A stretch of DNA of 64,000 bases from Fusobacterium varium (GTDB lineage Bacteria; Fusobacteriota; Fusobacteriia; Fusobacteriales; Fusobacteriaceae): contig LR134390.1 of assembly GCA_900637705.1 (NCBI GenBank), positions 2,418,001 through 2,482,000 on the forward strand, in the 5' to 3' direction. The position numbers and the translations under genes were made by a program. The notes below the pieces were generated by a model. That model made no database searches. It saw only the letters and a program-made list of their open reading frames with translations, and was not told where the DNA came from. Shown here in pieces: positions 27,519-37,382 of this stretch. Position 1 is the first letter of the stretch. Each line of letters starts with the position of its first letter.

Positions 27519-27682
27519 CGTTAAGCTTCAATTTAATATATTGGCGGAGAAAAGTGAAAGCTAAAGTATCTCTATGAAAAATCATAGATTTATTTTAGTT
27601 TATTTTTTTGTAAAAATATTGTAAAAAAACTGGTAAAAGTGTAAAAAATATATTATTATCTAAAAGAATGATTTTAAAAATT
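27519..27682 (+). other. Long structured leader of glpQ, unclassified
   Basis: The transcribed leader is ~175 bases. It contains an AAGCTT (27532-27537) with AAGCT again 35 bases later, a hairpin of TCTATGA/TCATAGA with an AAAA loop (about 27571-27588), bordered by CTAAA and TTTAG, and then four spaced GTAAAA repeats before the ribosome site. This could be a cis-regulatory RNA; it does not fit a riboswitch class I know. The interval 27309-27483 is plain AT-rich sequence. Confidence 0.35.
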
Positions 27683-27695
27683 GGAGGAAAATAAA

Positions 27696-28424
27696 ATGGC
27701 AAAAAATTTTGCTCATAGAGGGTTTAGTGGAAAATATCCTGAAAATACAATGCTTGCTTTTAAAAAAGCTATTGAATCTGGTGTTGATGGGATAGAACTT
27801 GATGTTCAGCTCACTAAAGATGGAGAAGTAGTCATTATTCATGATGAAACAATAGACAGAACTACTGATGGAAAGGGATTGGTGTCCAGTTATACTTATG
27901 AAGAATTATCTAAATTTGATGCTTCATTCATTTATCGTAATCAAATAGAATTTAATAAAATTCCTACTTTAAGAGAATATTTTGAACTTATTAAAAATAA
28001 AAAAATAATAACTAACATTGAACTTAAAACAGGAGTTTTTGAGTATGCTGGTATTGAAGAAAAAGTATGGAATCTTATACAGGAATATGAAATGGAGGAA
28101 AAAGTTATAATTTCAAGTTTCAATCATTACAGCATACTTCGTATGAAAAATATAGCTCCTAACTTGAAATATGGTCTTTTATCTGAAACTTGGCTCATTA
28201 ATGCTGGTAAATATACTCATGATTTAGGCATTCAATGTTACCACCCTGTACATTACAATTTAGTCCCTGAAGTTATAGATGAAATTAAAAAATATGGAAT
28301 AGAAATAAATACATACACAGTAAACAAAGAAAGTGATATTCGTTATCTCATTGAAAAAGGTATTGATATTATCATTGGAAATTTTCCTGATTTGACAGGA
28401 AAAATAATCAAAGAATATAAATAA
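27696..28424 (+). CDS. glpQ: Glycerophosphodiester phosphodiesterase
   Basis: 242-residue GDPD-family enzyme hydrolysing glycerophosphodiesters to glycerol-3-phosphate and an alcohol. The active-site signature is AHRGFSGKYPENTMLAF at the N-terminus, then GVDGIELDVQLTKDGEVVIIHD. There is no signal peptide, so it is the cytosolic (UgpQ-like) type. GGAGG at 27683-27687 fixes the start at the ATG at 27696; the longer frame opens only from a TTG. It is followed by an AGCS symporter after 37 bases. Confidence 0.92.
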   Translation: MAKNFAHRGFSGKYPENTMLAFKKAIESGVDGIELDVQLTKDGEVVIIHDETIDRTTDGKGLVSSYTYEELSKFDASFIYRNQIEFNKIPTLREYFELIKNKKIITNIELKTGVFEYAGIEEKVWNLIQEYEMEEKVIISSFNHYSILRMKNIAPNLKYGLLSETWLINAGKYTHDLGIQCYHPVHYNLVPEVIDEIKKYGIEINTYTVNKESDIRYLIEKGIDIIIGNFPDLTGKIIKEYK

Positions 28425-28461
28425 AAAATAAATTTTATATAAAAACACTGGAGGAATTAAT

Positions 28462-29823
28462 ATGGACCAATTTGAATTTCTATTGGAAAGAATCAATGGA
28501 ATAATATGGGGAAAATGGCTTGTTTTTATTTTATTAGGTCTTGGAATACTTTATACTTTTACAAATGGTTTTATACAAGTAAGATATTTTGGATTCATAA
28601 TGAGAAAAACACTTGTAGAATCTTTTAAATCTAGAAATGATGAAAAAGGTGAAGGATCTATTCCTTCTTTTAAAGCAATGATGGTAACTCTGGCTGGAAA
28701 TGTAGGTGGAGGAAATGTTGTTGGTATAGCTACTGCTATTACTGCTGGTGGTATGGGGGCCGTATTTTGGATGTGGGTTGCTGCATTTTTCGGAATGGCT
28801 TTAAAATATGGAGAAATTGTCCTTTCTCAGCTATATCGTGGAAAAGATTCAGATGGAAATATATTAAGTGGACCTATGTATTATATTAGAGATGGATTGA
28901 AAATGCCTTGGCTTGGTGTTGTCATCGCAGTACTTATGTGTACAAAAATGATGGGAGCAAACCTTGTTCAATCAAATACTATTGCTGGTATATTAAGTTC
29001 TAATTATAATATTCCTACGTATATTACTGGAATAATTTTAATCTGTCTTCTTATGGCTATCACACTTGGAGGTTTGAAAAGAGTTGCTAATATGGCAACA
29101 GCTCTTGTCCCTATAATGTCAATTTTCTACATCTGTGCTGGAATTTTAGTTATTTTATTAAATATTCACCAAGTTCCAATTATATTTGCAACTATTTTTA
29201 GAGAAGCTTTCTCTTTAAAAGCTGTTGCTGGTGGTACTGGAGGATATGTTATGGCAAGAGCTTTACAATATGGTATTACTCGTGGTATGTACTCTAATGA
29301 AGCTGGAGAAGGAACTGCCCCTTTTGCTCATGGTTCTGCAATAGTTGAACACCCTTGCAGAGAAGGTATCGCTGGAGTTACAGAAGTTTTTCTAGACACT
29401 ATTATAGTTTGTACAATTACTGCTCTTATTGTTGGTGTTACTGGACTGTATAAGACAAACACTCCTGGTTCAGTAATGGCTATTGAAGCATTTGGTACTG
29501 TATGGTCACCATTAAAACATGCTGCTACTATATCCCTGTTAATATTCTGTTTTACTACTTTAATGGGACAATGGTTTAATGCTGCCAAAAGTTTCACATA
29601 TGCTTTTGGACCTAAAGTAACTGCTAGATGCAGATATGTATTTCCTTTTTTATGTATTATTGGTTCAATAACTAAAATCAGTCTTGTTTGGACTATTCAG
29701 GATTTAGCTATGGGATTAGTTGTTATTCCTAATATGATAGCTCTTGTTGTTTTGTTTCCAAAAGTAAGAGAACAAACTAAAGATTATTTTTCAAATCCAA
29801 AATTTTATCCAGGAAATAAATAA
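28462..29823 (+). CDS. AGCS-family alanine/glycine:sodium symporter
   Basis: 453-residue membrane protein of the alanine or glycine:cation symporter family. Hallmarks: FKAMMVTLAGNVGGGNVVGIATAI near residue 70, GGPMYYI-type segment SGPMYYIRDGL, GITRGMYSNEAGEGTAPFAHG near 275, and FTTLMGQWFNAAKSF near 360. It imports small neutral amino acids with sodium. It shares the transcript with glpQ. A palindromic element follows and probably terminates it. Confidence 0.93.
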   Translation: MDQFEFLLERINGIIWGKWLVFILLGLGILYTFTNGFIQVRYFGFIMRKTLVESFKSRNDEKGEGSIPSFKAMMVTLAGNVGGGNVVGIATAITAGGMGAVFWMWVAAFFGMALKYGEIVLSQLYRGKDSDGNILSGPMYYIRDGLKMPWLGVVIAVLMCTKMMGANLVQSNTIAGILSSNYNIPTYITGIILICLLMAITLGGLKRVANMATALVPIMSIFYICAGILVILLNIHQVPIIFATIFREAFSLKAVAGGTGGYVMARALQYGITRGMYSNEAGEGTAPFAHGSAIVEHPCREGIAGVTEVFLDTIIVCTITALIVGVTGLYKTNTPGSVMAIEAFGTVWSPLKHAATISLLIFCFTTLMGQWFNAAKSFTYAFGPKVTARCRYVFPFLCIIGSITKISLVWTIQDLAMGLVVIPNMIALVVLFPKVREQTKDYFSNPKFYPGNK

Positions 29824-29831
29824 TTAGAAAT

Positions 29832-29975
29832 AAAAATGGACTACTAAAAAGCTAGATTAAATTTTAGAAATTTGAAAATTAGAATAAGAAACCTTTCTAT
29901 TCTACTGGAAAAATTCTAAAATTATGTTTCTGCTTATAAGTTGTCCATTTTTTTATTTTATATAACAATAATCAT
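29832..29975. repeat. Palindromic repeat element between the AGCS gene and malY
   Basis: A ~140-base imperfect hairpin. The outer arms are AAAAATGGACTACT and its near complement around 29936-29958; the inner arms are TTTTAGAAATTTG and the complement in 29905-29925. The minus strand of the right arm contains the 18-mer AATTTTAGAATTTTTCCA, also found in the loop of the 46722-46773 hairpin; a shorter related core is in the element at 4912-5181. It can act as a bidirectional terminator for the converging genes. Confidence 0.55.
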
Positions 29976-29993
29976 ATTTCAATATAGAAAATA

Positions 29994-31175
29994 TTAATTA
30001 TTTTTATTTTCTATATACTTTACTGCTTTCTCTATTCGCTGTAACCCTTCTTCTACTTTTTTGATAGAACAACCAACATTAAGTCTGATAAAATATCTAC
30101 CTTCCTCTCCATAAGTAAGTCCAGGCATTATTGCTACTCCACCAATATCAATAAGATTCCTTTGAAATTCCTCATTCGAGATACCTAATTCTGAAAAATC
30201 TATCCATGCAAAATATGCTCCCTGTGGAATTTCACATTTTAATATTGGAATATTTTTTTCTAAATATTCTTTTACATATTTTATATTGCTTTCTGTATAT
30301 TTTACTAATTCATCTACCCAATACCCACATTCATTATAAGCTGTTATTGTTGCTATTACAGCAAGTATTGAAGGTGATGAAAGTGCATCTCTATTTTTTA
30401 ATATTCTTAAAAACTCATCTTTATCTTTTTGATTTGTAATAAAAAGATAAGAGCCACATAGTGCTGGAATATTAAAAGTTTTTGAAGCAGATGTGCATAA
30501 AACTATATTTTCAATATAATCACCTGCTTGTGATAAAATAGGCTGATGCTTCCCATTGTATATTATATCCATATGTATTTCATCAGAAATTATAAACACA
30601 TTATACTTTTTACATATTTCTATCATTCTTTTTAATTCTTCTTCAGTCCATACTTTTCCAGTTGGATTGTGAGGACTGCATAAAAGAAATATTTTTGCTT
30701 CCCTGCATTTTAATTCAAAATCATCAAAGTCTATTTCATAACTATTTTTAACTTTTTTTAATGAAGAAGTAAGTAATTTTCTATCATTATCTTCTATTAC
30801 TTTAAAAAATCCGTCATATCCTGGAGTATTAATAAGTACTCCATCTCCTTTTTCAGATTTCATTTCAATAAACTTTGATACAGCATATATAACACTTGGA
30901 CTATATACTATCCATTCCTTGTCTATTTGAAAATTAAATCTTCTATTATACCAACCTTCAATAGAATTTTTAAAATCATCATGATTCCATCTGCTATATC
31001 CAAATATTCTATGATTTATCCTTTTTATGAGTGCATCTACTATTTCTTTTGGAGATTCTAAATCCATGTCTGATATAGTGAAAGGAAGAAGATCATCCTT
31101 TCCGAATCTATCTTTCACATAATCCCACTGAGTACAGTAAGTACCTCTTCTATCCTTTACTTCATCAAATTTCAT
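29994..31175 (-). CDS. malY: MalY/PatB-family pyridoxal-phosphate C-S lyase/aminotransferase
   Basis: 393-residue fold-type I PLP enzyme of the MalY/PatB group. PLP-lysine is in SASKTFNIPALCGSY; the phosphate and ring contacts are in LLCSPHNPTGKVW and IISDEIHMDI; and the C-terminal substrate arginine is in FIRLNVGCS. Such enzymes cleave cystathionine to homocysteine; E. coli MalY also inhibits MalT. I prefer the ATG at 31175 with GGTGAG upstream over the frame opening at 31187. It lies 17 bases downstream of malX, reproducing the malXY pair. Confidence 0.9.
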   Translation of the reverse strand: MKFDEVKDRRGTYCTQWDYVKDRFGKDDLLPFTISDMDLESPKEIVDALIKRINHRIFGYSRWNHDDFKNSIEGWYNRRFNFQIDKEWIVYSPSVIYAVSKFIEMKSEKGDGVLINTPGYDGFFKVIEDNDRKLLTSSLKKVKNSYEIDFDDFELKCREAKIFLLCSPHNPTGKVWTEEELKRMIEICKKYNVFIISDEIHMDIIYNGKHQPILSQAGDYIENIVLCTSASKTFNIPALCGSYLFITNQKDKDEFLRILKNRDALSSPSILAVIATITAYNECGYWVDELVKYTESNIKYVKEYLEKNIPILKCEIPQGAYFAWIDFSELGISNEEFQRNLIDIGGVAIMPGLTYGEEGRYFIRLNVGCSIKKVEEGLQRIEKAVKYIENKNN

Positions 31176-31192
31176 CTTTCTCACCATTCTGA

Positions 31193-32728
31193 TTATTTTT
31201 TCATTAATTTTTCTAATTTATTTTTTACAACATGTACTTGAGGTCCTATTACTACCTGAAGATTTGTATCATCTAATTTTACTACTGCTATTGCTCCAGT
31301 TGCTTTTATCTCATCTGAATCTACAACAGACATATCTTTTACAACCATTCTAAGTCTTGTAATACAGTTATCTAAAGAAACAATATTATCTTTTCCACCT
31401 AAAGCTTTCAACATTCTTTCTTCGTCATATCCACCTAATTTTACATTATCTCCTTCAGTAATTACTTCTCTTCCTGGAGTTTTTAAATTAAATTTTAGGA
31501 TTGCATATTTAAATACAGTATAATATACTGCAAACCATACAGCTCCAACTAGAAGAACTAAATACCATTTTGTTCTTGTTCCTTGTAATACTCCAAATAC
31601 TAGAAAATCTATAAGATTTCCATCAGTATTCCCAATAGTTACTTTTAATATTCCCATCATCATAAATCCAAGTCCAACCATTATACAATGGAATATATAT
31701 AAAACTGGTGATAGGAAAAGAAATATAAATTCTAATGGCTCTGTTATTCCACCAATTACACAAGCAACAAGTCCAGATGCAAGAAGTCCTTTTATTTTCT
31801 TTCTATTCTCAGGTCTTGCAGTGTTATATATTGCTAAAGCTATTGCTGGAAGTCCAAACATATATGATGGCATTTTTCCTTGAGAAAGGAATTTTGTTAC
31901 ATTAGGATCAAGTATTCCATCAGCAAACTGCTTATAGAATATTGTAAGTGCTCCTGAAACAGTTTCCCCATTTACTATTGCCTCTCCTCCAGCTGGTGTA
32001 AATCTTATCATAGCAACTAATATGTGATGAAGTCCAAATGGTCTTAATAATCCTTCTCCAGCTCCAAATAGGAATGGTCCAAATGCTCCTGCTTTCCCTA
32101 TCATCTTTCCAACACCCATAATCATATTATTGAAGAAAGGCCAGATAAATGGAATTAATAGACTAACTACTCCAACTATTACTGCTGTAGCAATAGGTAC
32201 AAATCTTGCTCCACCAAAGAATGCAAGTGCATCAGGAAGCTTTATTTCACAATATCTATCATGTATCTTATAAACAATTATACCAATTAAGACTCCTCCA
32301 AGAACTCCAATATCAATACTTTGGATACCAAGAACCATAGATTGTCCTGCTGCTTTCATATTTTCAGGTGTAGCTAAAGTTCCTGTAGCCTTTAAGAAGA
32401 AATTAACAGATAAACTTGACATAGCAAAACCAACATATCCTGAAAATGCTGCTACTCCTTTATCTTGTCTTGCAAGTCCTAAAGGTATAGCCATTGCAAA
32501 CATTACTGGTAAATTTGAAAATGCAAATGAACCTATTGTAGCCATAAATTCAAAGAATACTTTTAAAATTGGATTCTTTAAAAATGGAAGTATTTCTGCT
32601 GTTACTGAACTTGCAAATGAACTTCCTATTCCAAGCATAATACCACAGGCTGCTAATAATGATACTGGCAGCATAAATGTTTTTCCTAATCCCTGAAAAA
32701 ATTCCCAAAAACTAACTTTTTTATTCAT
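31193..32728 (-). CDS. malX: PTS maltose/glucose-type EIICB component
   Basis: 511-residue PTS permease, EIIC then EIIB. The EIIC domain occupies about residues 1-420 (FWEFFQGLGKTFMLPVSLLAACGIMLG, FSGYVGFAMSSLSVNFFLK, the FGLHHILVAMIRFTPAGGEAI segment and ITEPLEFIFLF). The EIIB domain at the C-terminus has phospho-cysteine C455 in LDNCITRLRM. No EIIA is attached, so it relies on another protein's EIIA. The two-gene context with malY supports the MalX name. The upstream gene is a frameshifted PRD regulator that would be its expected activator. Confidence 0.92.
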   Translation of the reverse strand: MNKKVSFWEFFQGLGKTFMLPVSLLAACGIMLGIGSSFASSVTAEILPFLKNPILKVFFEFMATIGSFAFSNLPVMFAMAIPLGLARQDKGVAAFSGYVGFAMSSLSVNFFLKATGTLATPENMKAAGQSMVLGIQSIDIGVLGGVLIGIIVYKIHDRYCEIKLPDALAFFGGARFVPIATAVIVGVVSLLIPFIWPFFNNMIMGVGKMIGKAGAFGPFLFGAGEGLLRPFGLHHILVAMIRFTPAGGEAIVNGETVSGALTIFYKQFADGILDPNVTKFLSQGKMPSYMFGLPAIALAIYNTARPENRKKIKGLLASGLVACVIGGITEPLEFIFLFLSPVLYIFHCIMVGLGFMMMGILKVTIGNTDGNLIDFLVFGVLQGTRTKWYLVLLVGAVWFAVYYTVFKYAILKFNLKTPGREVITEGDNVKLGGYDEERMLKALGGKDNIVSLDNCITRLRMVVKDMSVVDSDEIKATGAIAVVKLDDTNLQVVIGPQVHVVKNKLEKLMKK

Positions 32729-32858
32729 CTTTTCCTCCGAAATATTTTTATTTTATTCTAAAATTATTATATATCAAGAATATATTAATGTTAATAAGCA
32801 TACTTTTTCATCTTTTTTTGAAAAAAAGTTTTAGTGTAAATCTTCACAAAAATAAAAA

Positions 32859-32894
32859 ACAGATACTCTAAATTTTTCAATTTATTTTATCTGT
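32859..32894 (-). terminator. Terminator of the PRD regulator
   Basis: ACAGATA/TATCTGT arms with a 22-base AT-rich loop, followed on the minus strand by TTTTTATTTTTG. It separates the regulator from malX. The rest of 32729-32997 is AT-rich leader and promoter sequence for malX. Confidence 0.55.
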
Positions 32895-32997
32895 CTTTTA
32901 TAACAATACTATTCTTCTAAAATACAACTATTCATTTTCCTGAATTATATAGCTACTTTTTCTGCCCTATGTAATAAAGTTTTTTAATAGTGCATTT

Positions 32998-34770
32998 TTA
33001 TTCTTTTAAAAGATTTTTTATTTTATCTTTTATATCCTCAGGTTTTTTCAATTCAATTATTTCATTAAGAAAATTTTTCTTTTCTATCAATCTTATAAGT
33101 TCAGATATAACTTTTAAGTGTTCTATTTTATTTCGTGCTGTTAGAAGAAACAAGATATCAGCATCTTCTTCTTCATCTACTTTTATTCCTTCCTTTGAAA
33201 CAACAAGAGTTATTCCAGGCTTTATACAATTTTCTTTCTCTTTATCATAGCAAAATAATATTCTTTTATCTATAAAAAGATATCTTCCAAATTTTTCTAC
33301 CATATCTTTTAAATTATATATACTTTTCTCTTTTATACACTTATCTTTTAAAAGAATATTTAATCCAATCTCCAAAGCATTTCCAAAAGTTATTCTTTCA
33401 TTAGAAACAAATATACGATTTTTTCCTAATAATTTTATCAAGCCATAATCAATTTCCTTTTCTCTGTCATCATCTATAAATATTCCAAATTTTTCTTTTA
33501 TACTTTCAGCTAAAAGTTCATTATCTACATCTTTTGCATTTTGCTGTACTAATTTTAATAATTCTTTTAAAGAAATTTTTTTATTTCTTTTCTGCTCCAT
33601 ATATTCTTCAATGTATTTTGAAACATAAAATATTTCTTCATCTCTTAGAGGTTCCTTAAGATAATGACTGTTTTTTTCTATTATTTCCTTTACTTTATTA
33701 AATAACTCTATATCTATTTCACTAAAATCAAGCTTTTTATTCAAATAAAAATTATTTTTTATTCGATAAATAGCAGGTAGGAGATACTTCATAAATTTTT
33801 CTACTAATTCTCTGTCTTTTAATAAATGAGTTCCCATTTCTATATCCATATTTTCTAGTATCTTAGAAATAAATCTTTCCAGCATAAGAATATTTCAGAA
33901 AAAGTATCATTATAATATCCACTCAAAAAGTATTCTGTCAGATGAAGTATTTCATATTCTTGATTTTCATCTATTACTTTTTTTAAAATATTTTTATTTT
34001 TCTATATTCTTCAAGTTTTCTCAAAAAGTCACTATTATTTTTTTGAATAATTATATGACCATTTTTTATTCTCTCAAATGTAGCTATAAGATATATTCCC
34101 ATTATATTTTTAAATTCTCCTGTAAAATGGGCATTAAGCTCTTCTTCTATTTCATCAATTACATCTGATATTTTTTTATATCATATTCTTTTATATACTC
34201 AGCAATTATTTTCTGCTCTTCTTTTTTATTAAAATATTTTTTCTTTATATAAACTATATTTTTATTTTTTATTTCTATATAATCAAGCATTTTTAATAGT
34301 TTTAAATGTCTTAATTTTTTTTCTTTCCCAGTTATATACATTCCATTTTCATCACGATAAAAAGATAATTCAAATTCTGCAAGATATTTCTCTAAATCTT
34401 TTAAGTCTTTCTTAATAGTAGTTCTACTTACTTTCAAGTCTTCTTCCATCTCTGAAATCTTTACATTTTCTCTAAAAAGATAATTTATAAGAATATAATC
34501 TTTTCTTTCCTCTTGAGAAAAAACATATATGTTCATATTTAAAGCTTCAATAAAACTATCAAGTTCTTTATCATTTATTGAAAACTCAAGATTCCCTTTT
34601 TTTATTACTATTTCTGGCAACTCCATCTTTCTTAGATAAAAATTGATATTGTCTATGCTGTATCTTATATTTCTTTCACTGACACTATATTTTTCTGCTA
34701 AAGAACTTATAGGGAAAATATTATTATTTATTTTTTCTAAAAGTTTTATATCTCTTCTATTTAAACTCAT
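32998..34770 (-). pseudogene. BglG/MtlR-type PRD transcriptional regulator, broken by three frameshifts
   Basis: The N-terminal part (34159-34770) has the Mga/HTH_11 segments RRDIKLLEKINNN, LAEKYSVSERNIRYSIDN and KISEMEEDLKVSRTTIKKDL. The C-terminal part (32998-33885) has a PRD-like domain (GTHLLKDRELVEKFMKYLLP, YRIKNNFYLN) and an EIIA-like end. Between them PRD1 (DVIDEIEEELNAHFTGEF, YEILHLTEYFLSGYYNDTF) is readable only by changing frame three times: at T7 34171-34177, near T5 33997-34001, and near 33883-33890. Each junction needs one added base. With repair it would be a ~590-residue PTS-regulated activator, the likely regulator of malXY. Good GGAGGGG site upstream of the start. Confidence 0.75.
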
Positions 34771-34847
34771 GTTTTCCCCTCCGTTATATAATTTACATTT
34801 ATATATTAAAGCATTTTTTGGAACTTAGCAAGTACAAAAAAGAAAGA

Positions 34848-34873
34848 GATTGAACTCTAAAATACATTCAATC
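34848..34873 (-). terminator. Terminator of the SIMPL gene
   Basis: GATTGAA/TTCAATC stem with a 12-base loop. On the minus strand it is followed by TCTTTCTTTTTT. Confidence 0.75.
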
Positions 34874-34885
34874 CCTTTTATATAA

Positions 34886-35986
34886 TTATTTGATTTTATT
34901 TATTATATCAAAACTAGCAGATATTCTTGCTGTTATTTTCATTTCTTGTGCAGTTGAGAATGGTATATCTGTAGATTCCATTGCTTCTTCATTCATAAAA
35001 TATGAAGCATTTATACTTCTTTGATTCATCATAACTGCTGGTGCTGGAAAAGGTATATAATCCCCACCATTTTGAGTTCTATCCCAGATAGTCACATCTC
35101 CAAGTTCATATCCTCTGTTTTTTATTATAATCTTTGCTTTTTCATATAAATTATTCATAGCTTTTTCATATGCTTCCATTGTAGTCTTAGTTCTTAATTC
35201 TTCTGAAATATCATATACCATACTTCCTGGATTTTTTATTCTTAAAGTTTCACATTTTTTTAATAATTTTCCCATATCCACCGATGACTTCATTTTTACT
35301 TTAAAAGCATGAGTTATTGTATAAGTTTTTTTCTTCTCAGTTTCCTTTGTTTCCTGTACATTATAGTTAAAAATGGATACTTCTTGAACTCCTAATTTTT
35401 TCAATGCTGATTCTATCCTGTCATATTTTTCTTTTGCTAATTTTCTTGAAGTTTCAATGTTTTTATCAAATGATTCTATCACAAAATAAAAATTTTTTCT
35501 ATAATCACTATTCACATTTTTTAATTCTGTAATATTTTCTTTGTTCAATATATCTGTGACAGAATAAAACTTATCATTTTCCATAGTAATAATTACTTGA
35601 AAAGTTGTTTTGTATATATTTGATTTTTCATCTTTAAATTTTGCTTCTACCTTTTCTCCTTTGGAATATCTTGAAGTTTCAATGTCATTTTCTTTTACTC
35701 CTATTGAAAGTAGATATTTTTTCAGTTCATTCATAGATTTTGCATTCTCTTCTGAGGCTTTTTCCAATGTATCAGCTTCTGTCATAAGTTCAAAATTTGT
35801 AATTATTATATCTGGCTTCACTGTTACTTCTCCCACTCCAGATACATCATTTATCTTTCCAGTTACAATATATTCCTTTCCATACTGTAATCTCTCTCTT
35901 TCCAACACATTATCTTCTCCTGGAGCTGAATAAACAAAACTAGTTAAAAGAAGAGCAAATAATATTGTTAAAGTTTTTTTGTACAT
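34886..35986 (-). CDS. Exported SIMPL-domain (DUF541) protein
   Basis: 366 residues with a signal peptide (YKKTLTILFALLLTSFVYSA) and a SIMPL/DUF541 domain: VSGVGEVTVKPDIIITNFEL, SIGVKENDIETSRYS, TFQVIITMEN, and AKEKYDRIESALKKLGVQEV. Its ~370 residues exceed the common ~240 of YggE-like proteins because of a longer linker in the middle and a C-terminal extension. The family is periplasmic and poorly understood. AGGAGG 6 bases upstream supports the ATG at 35986. Confidence 0.85.
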   Translation of the reverse strand: MYKKTLTILFALLLTSFVYSAPGEDNVLERERLQYGKEYIVTGKINDVSGVGEVTVKPDIIITNFELMTEADTLEKASEENAKSMNELKKYLLSIGVKENDIETSRYSKGEKVEAKFKDEKSNIYKTTFQVIITMENDKFYSVTDILNKENITELKNVNSDYRKNFYFVIESFDKNIETSRKLAKEKYDRIESALKKLGVQEVSIFNYNVQETKETEKKKTYTITHAFKVKMKSSVDMGKLLKKCETLRIKNPGSMVYDISEELRTKTTMEAYEKAMNNLYEKAKIIIKNRGYELGDVTIWDRTQNGGDYIPFPAPAVMMNQRSINASYFMNEEAMESTDIPFSTAQEMKITARISASFDIINKIK

Positions 35987-36113
35987 AGGCACCTCCTATT
36001 AAAATTCAAAATATAAGAAAAATTGTCCTAAGCATAGTTTTTAAATTCTATCTAAATTTTATCATCTTTATATACATATTACAAATACAATAAATATTAT
36101 ATATAAATAAAAA

Positions 36114-36152
36114 GGGAAACTGCAAAACAAATAAAATGTTTTTAGCTTCCCC
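36114..36152 (-). terminator. Terminator of the 36161-36550 gene
   Basis: Imperfect long stem GGGAAACTGCAAAACA against TGTTTTTAGCTTCCC, followed on the minus strand by TTTTTATTT. Confidence 0.65.
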
Positions 36153-36160
36153 AATATTTA

Positions 36161-36550
36161 TTATTTTATATTTTTAAGTATATTTTCTCCATCTTTTACT
36201 TGATCATCAAGGTGTTTTCCAAACTTATAAAGCTTATAATATGTTCCAATAGTAGGAGTTCCTTTTCTTATGCTTCCTACATGAAATTCTATCATTTCTT
36301 TAGAATTTTTCATACCATTAACTTCAAAAGTTTTATACATTTCTGTTAATTCTATTATTTTATTTTTAGTTTCTTCTGGTACTTTTTCATCATTTAAAAG
36401 GGTATCAAATCTCTCTATATTATCTCCATAAAATATAAAATAATTTTTAAATGAGGATATATTTGCCTGTTTAAAATATGACACTCCTATAAAATTGATC
36501 ATAGCCACTATTATGAAAATAAAAGCCAATGCAGAAATTATTTTTCTCAT
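36161..36550 (-). CDS. Hypothetical membrane-anchored protein
   Basis: 129 residues with one N-terminal hydrophobic helix (RKIISALAFIFIIVAMINFIG) and a helical, charged remainder (DTLLNDEKVPEETKNKIIELTEMYKTFE). No family recognised. It follows uppP by about 10 bases when that gene's frame is restored, so the two are likely co-transcribed. Confidence 0.6.
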   Translation of the reverse strand: MRKIISALAFIFIIVAMINFIGVSYFKQANISSFKNYFIFYGDNIERFDTLLNDEKVPEETKNKIIELTEMYKTFEVNGMKNSKEMIEFHVGSIRKGTPTIGTYYKLYKFGKHLDDQVKDGENILKNIK

Positions 36551-36559
36551 AAAATCACA

Positions 36560-37368
36560 TCACGCAAACACAAAGAATAATACTATTATTCCCAATATTA
36601 TTCTATATATTCCAAAAGAAACAAAATCTCTCTTTTTATGTACTGCATAAACCATCTTATAACAAGATATGCCACAACAAAAGAAACTACTGATCCTACT
36701 CCTAATAACTGCCATTCAATAGGAGAAAATTTAAGTCCATTTTTCATAAGTTTTAGCAATGTAGCTCCAAACATAGTAGGTATTGCAAGGAAAAAAGAAA
36801 ACTCTGTTGCTACTCCTCTTGAAAGTCCTAAAAGTAAACTTCCTATAATTGTAGCTCCTGATCTTGAAGTCCCTGGAATCATAGCAAGGCATTGAAATAA
36901 TCCTACTGTAAAAGCTGTCTTATACCCTAACTTTTGAAACGAGTCTATATGTGCTACACCATCATAACATTTTTCTACAACTATAAGAATAATTCCATAA
37001 AATATTAGTGTCATAGCCACTACAACTACATTTCCCATAAAATATTCAGAAATATAGTCATCTAAAAGAAGTCCTATAACAGCTGCTGGAAATACTCCTA
37101 CAACCACTTTTGCCCAAAGTCTGAATCTTTGTACAAATACTTCTTTTTCTTTTACAAAGGGATTTATATCCTTCCAGAAATATATAACTACTGCAAGTAT
37201 TGCTCCAAGCTGAACTATTATTAAAAAACTATCCATAAAACTTTTTGAAAAAAAACTGCTGTTTATAAATTTTTCTACTAATATCATATGCCCTGTACTA
37301 CTTACAGGAAGAAATTCTGTCATACCTTCTACTATTCCTAAAATTATGACAATCAAAAATGGGTTCAT
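36560..37368 (-). CDS. uppP: Undecaprenyl-diphosphatase UppP/BacA, frameshifted near the C-terminus
   Basis: Membrane phosphatase recycling undecaprenyl diphosphate for cell-wall and LPS synthesis. The catalytic motifs are present: GIVEGMTEFLPVSSTGHMIL near residue 10 and PGTSRSGATIIGSLL near 165. The uninterrupted frame ends at 36598 with REILFLLEYIE, an abnormal tail. One more T in the run 36633-36637 gives KRDFVSFGIYRIILGIIVLF followed by FVFA and a TGA at 36560, the expected last transmembrane helix. I therefore give the full extent. The gene is usually important, so a sequencing error is likely. Confidence 0.88.
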
Positions 37369-37382
37369 CTAATTTTTTCCTC

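Noticed and set aside
27519-27682. Glycine, c-di-GMP or other known riboswitch before glpQ
   Set aside because: I looked for the conserved cores of common classes and did not find them, so the leader is left unclassified.
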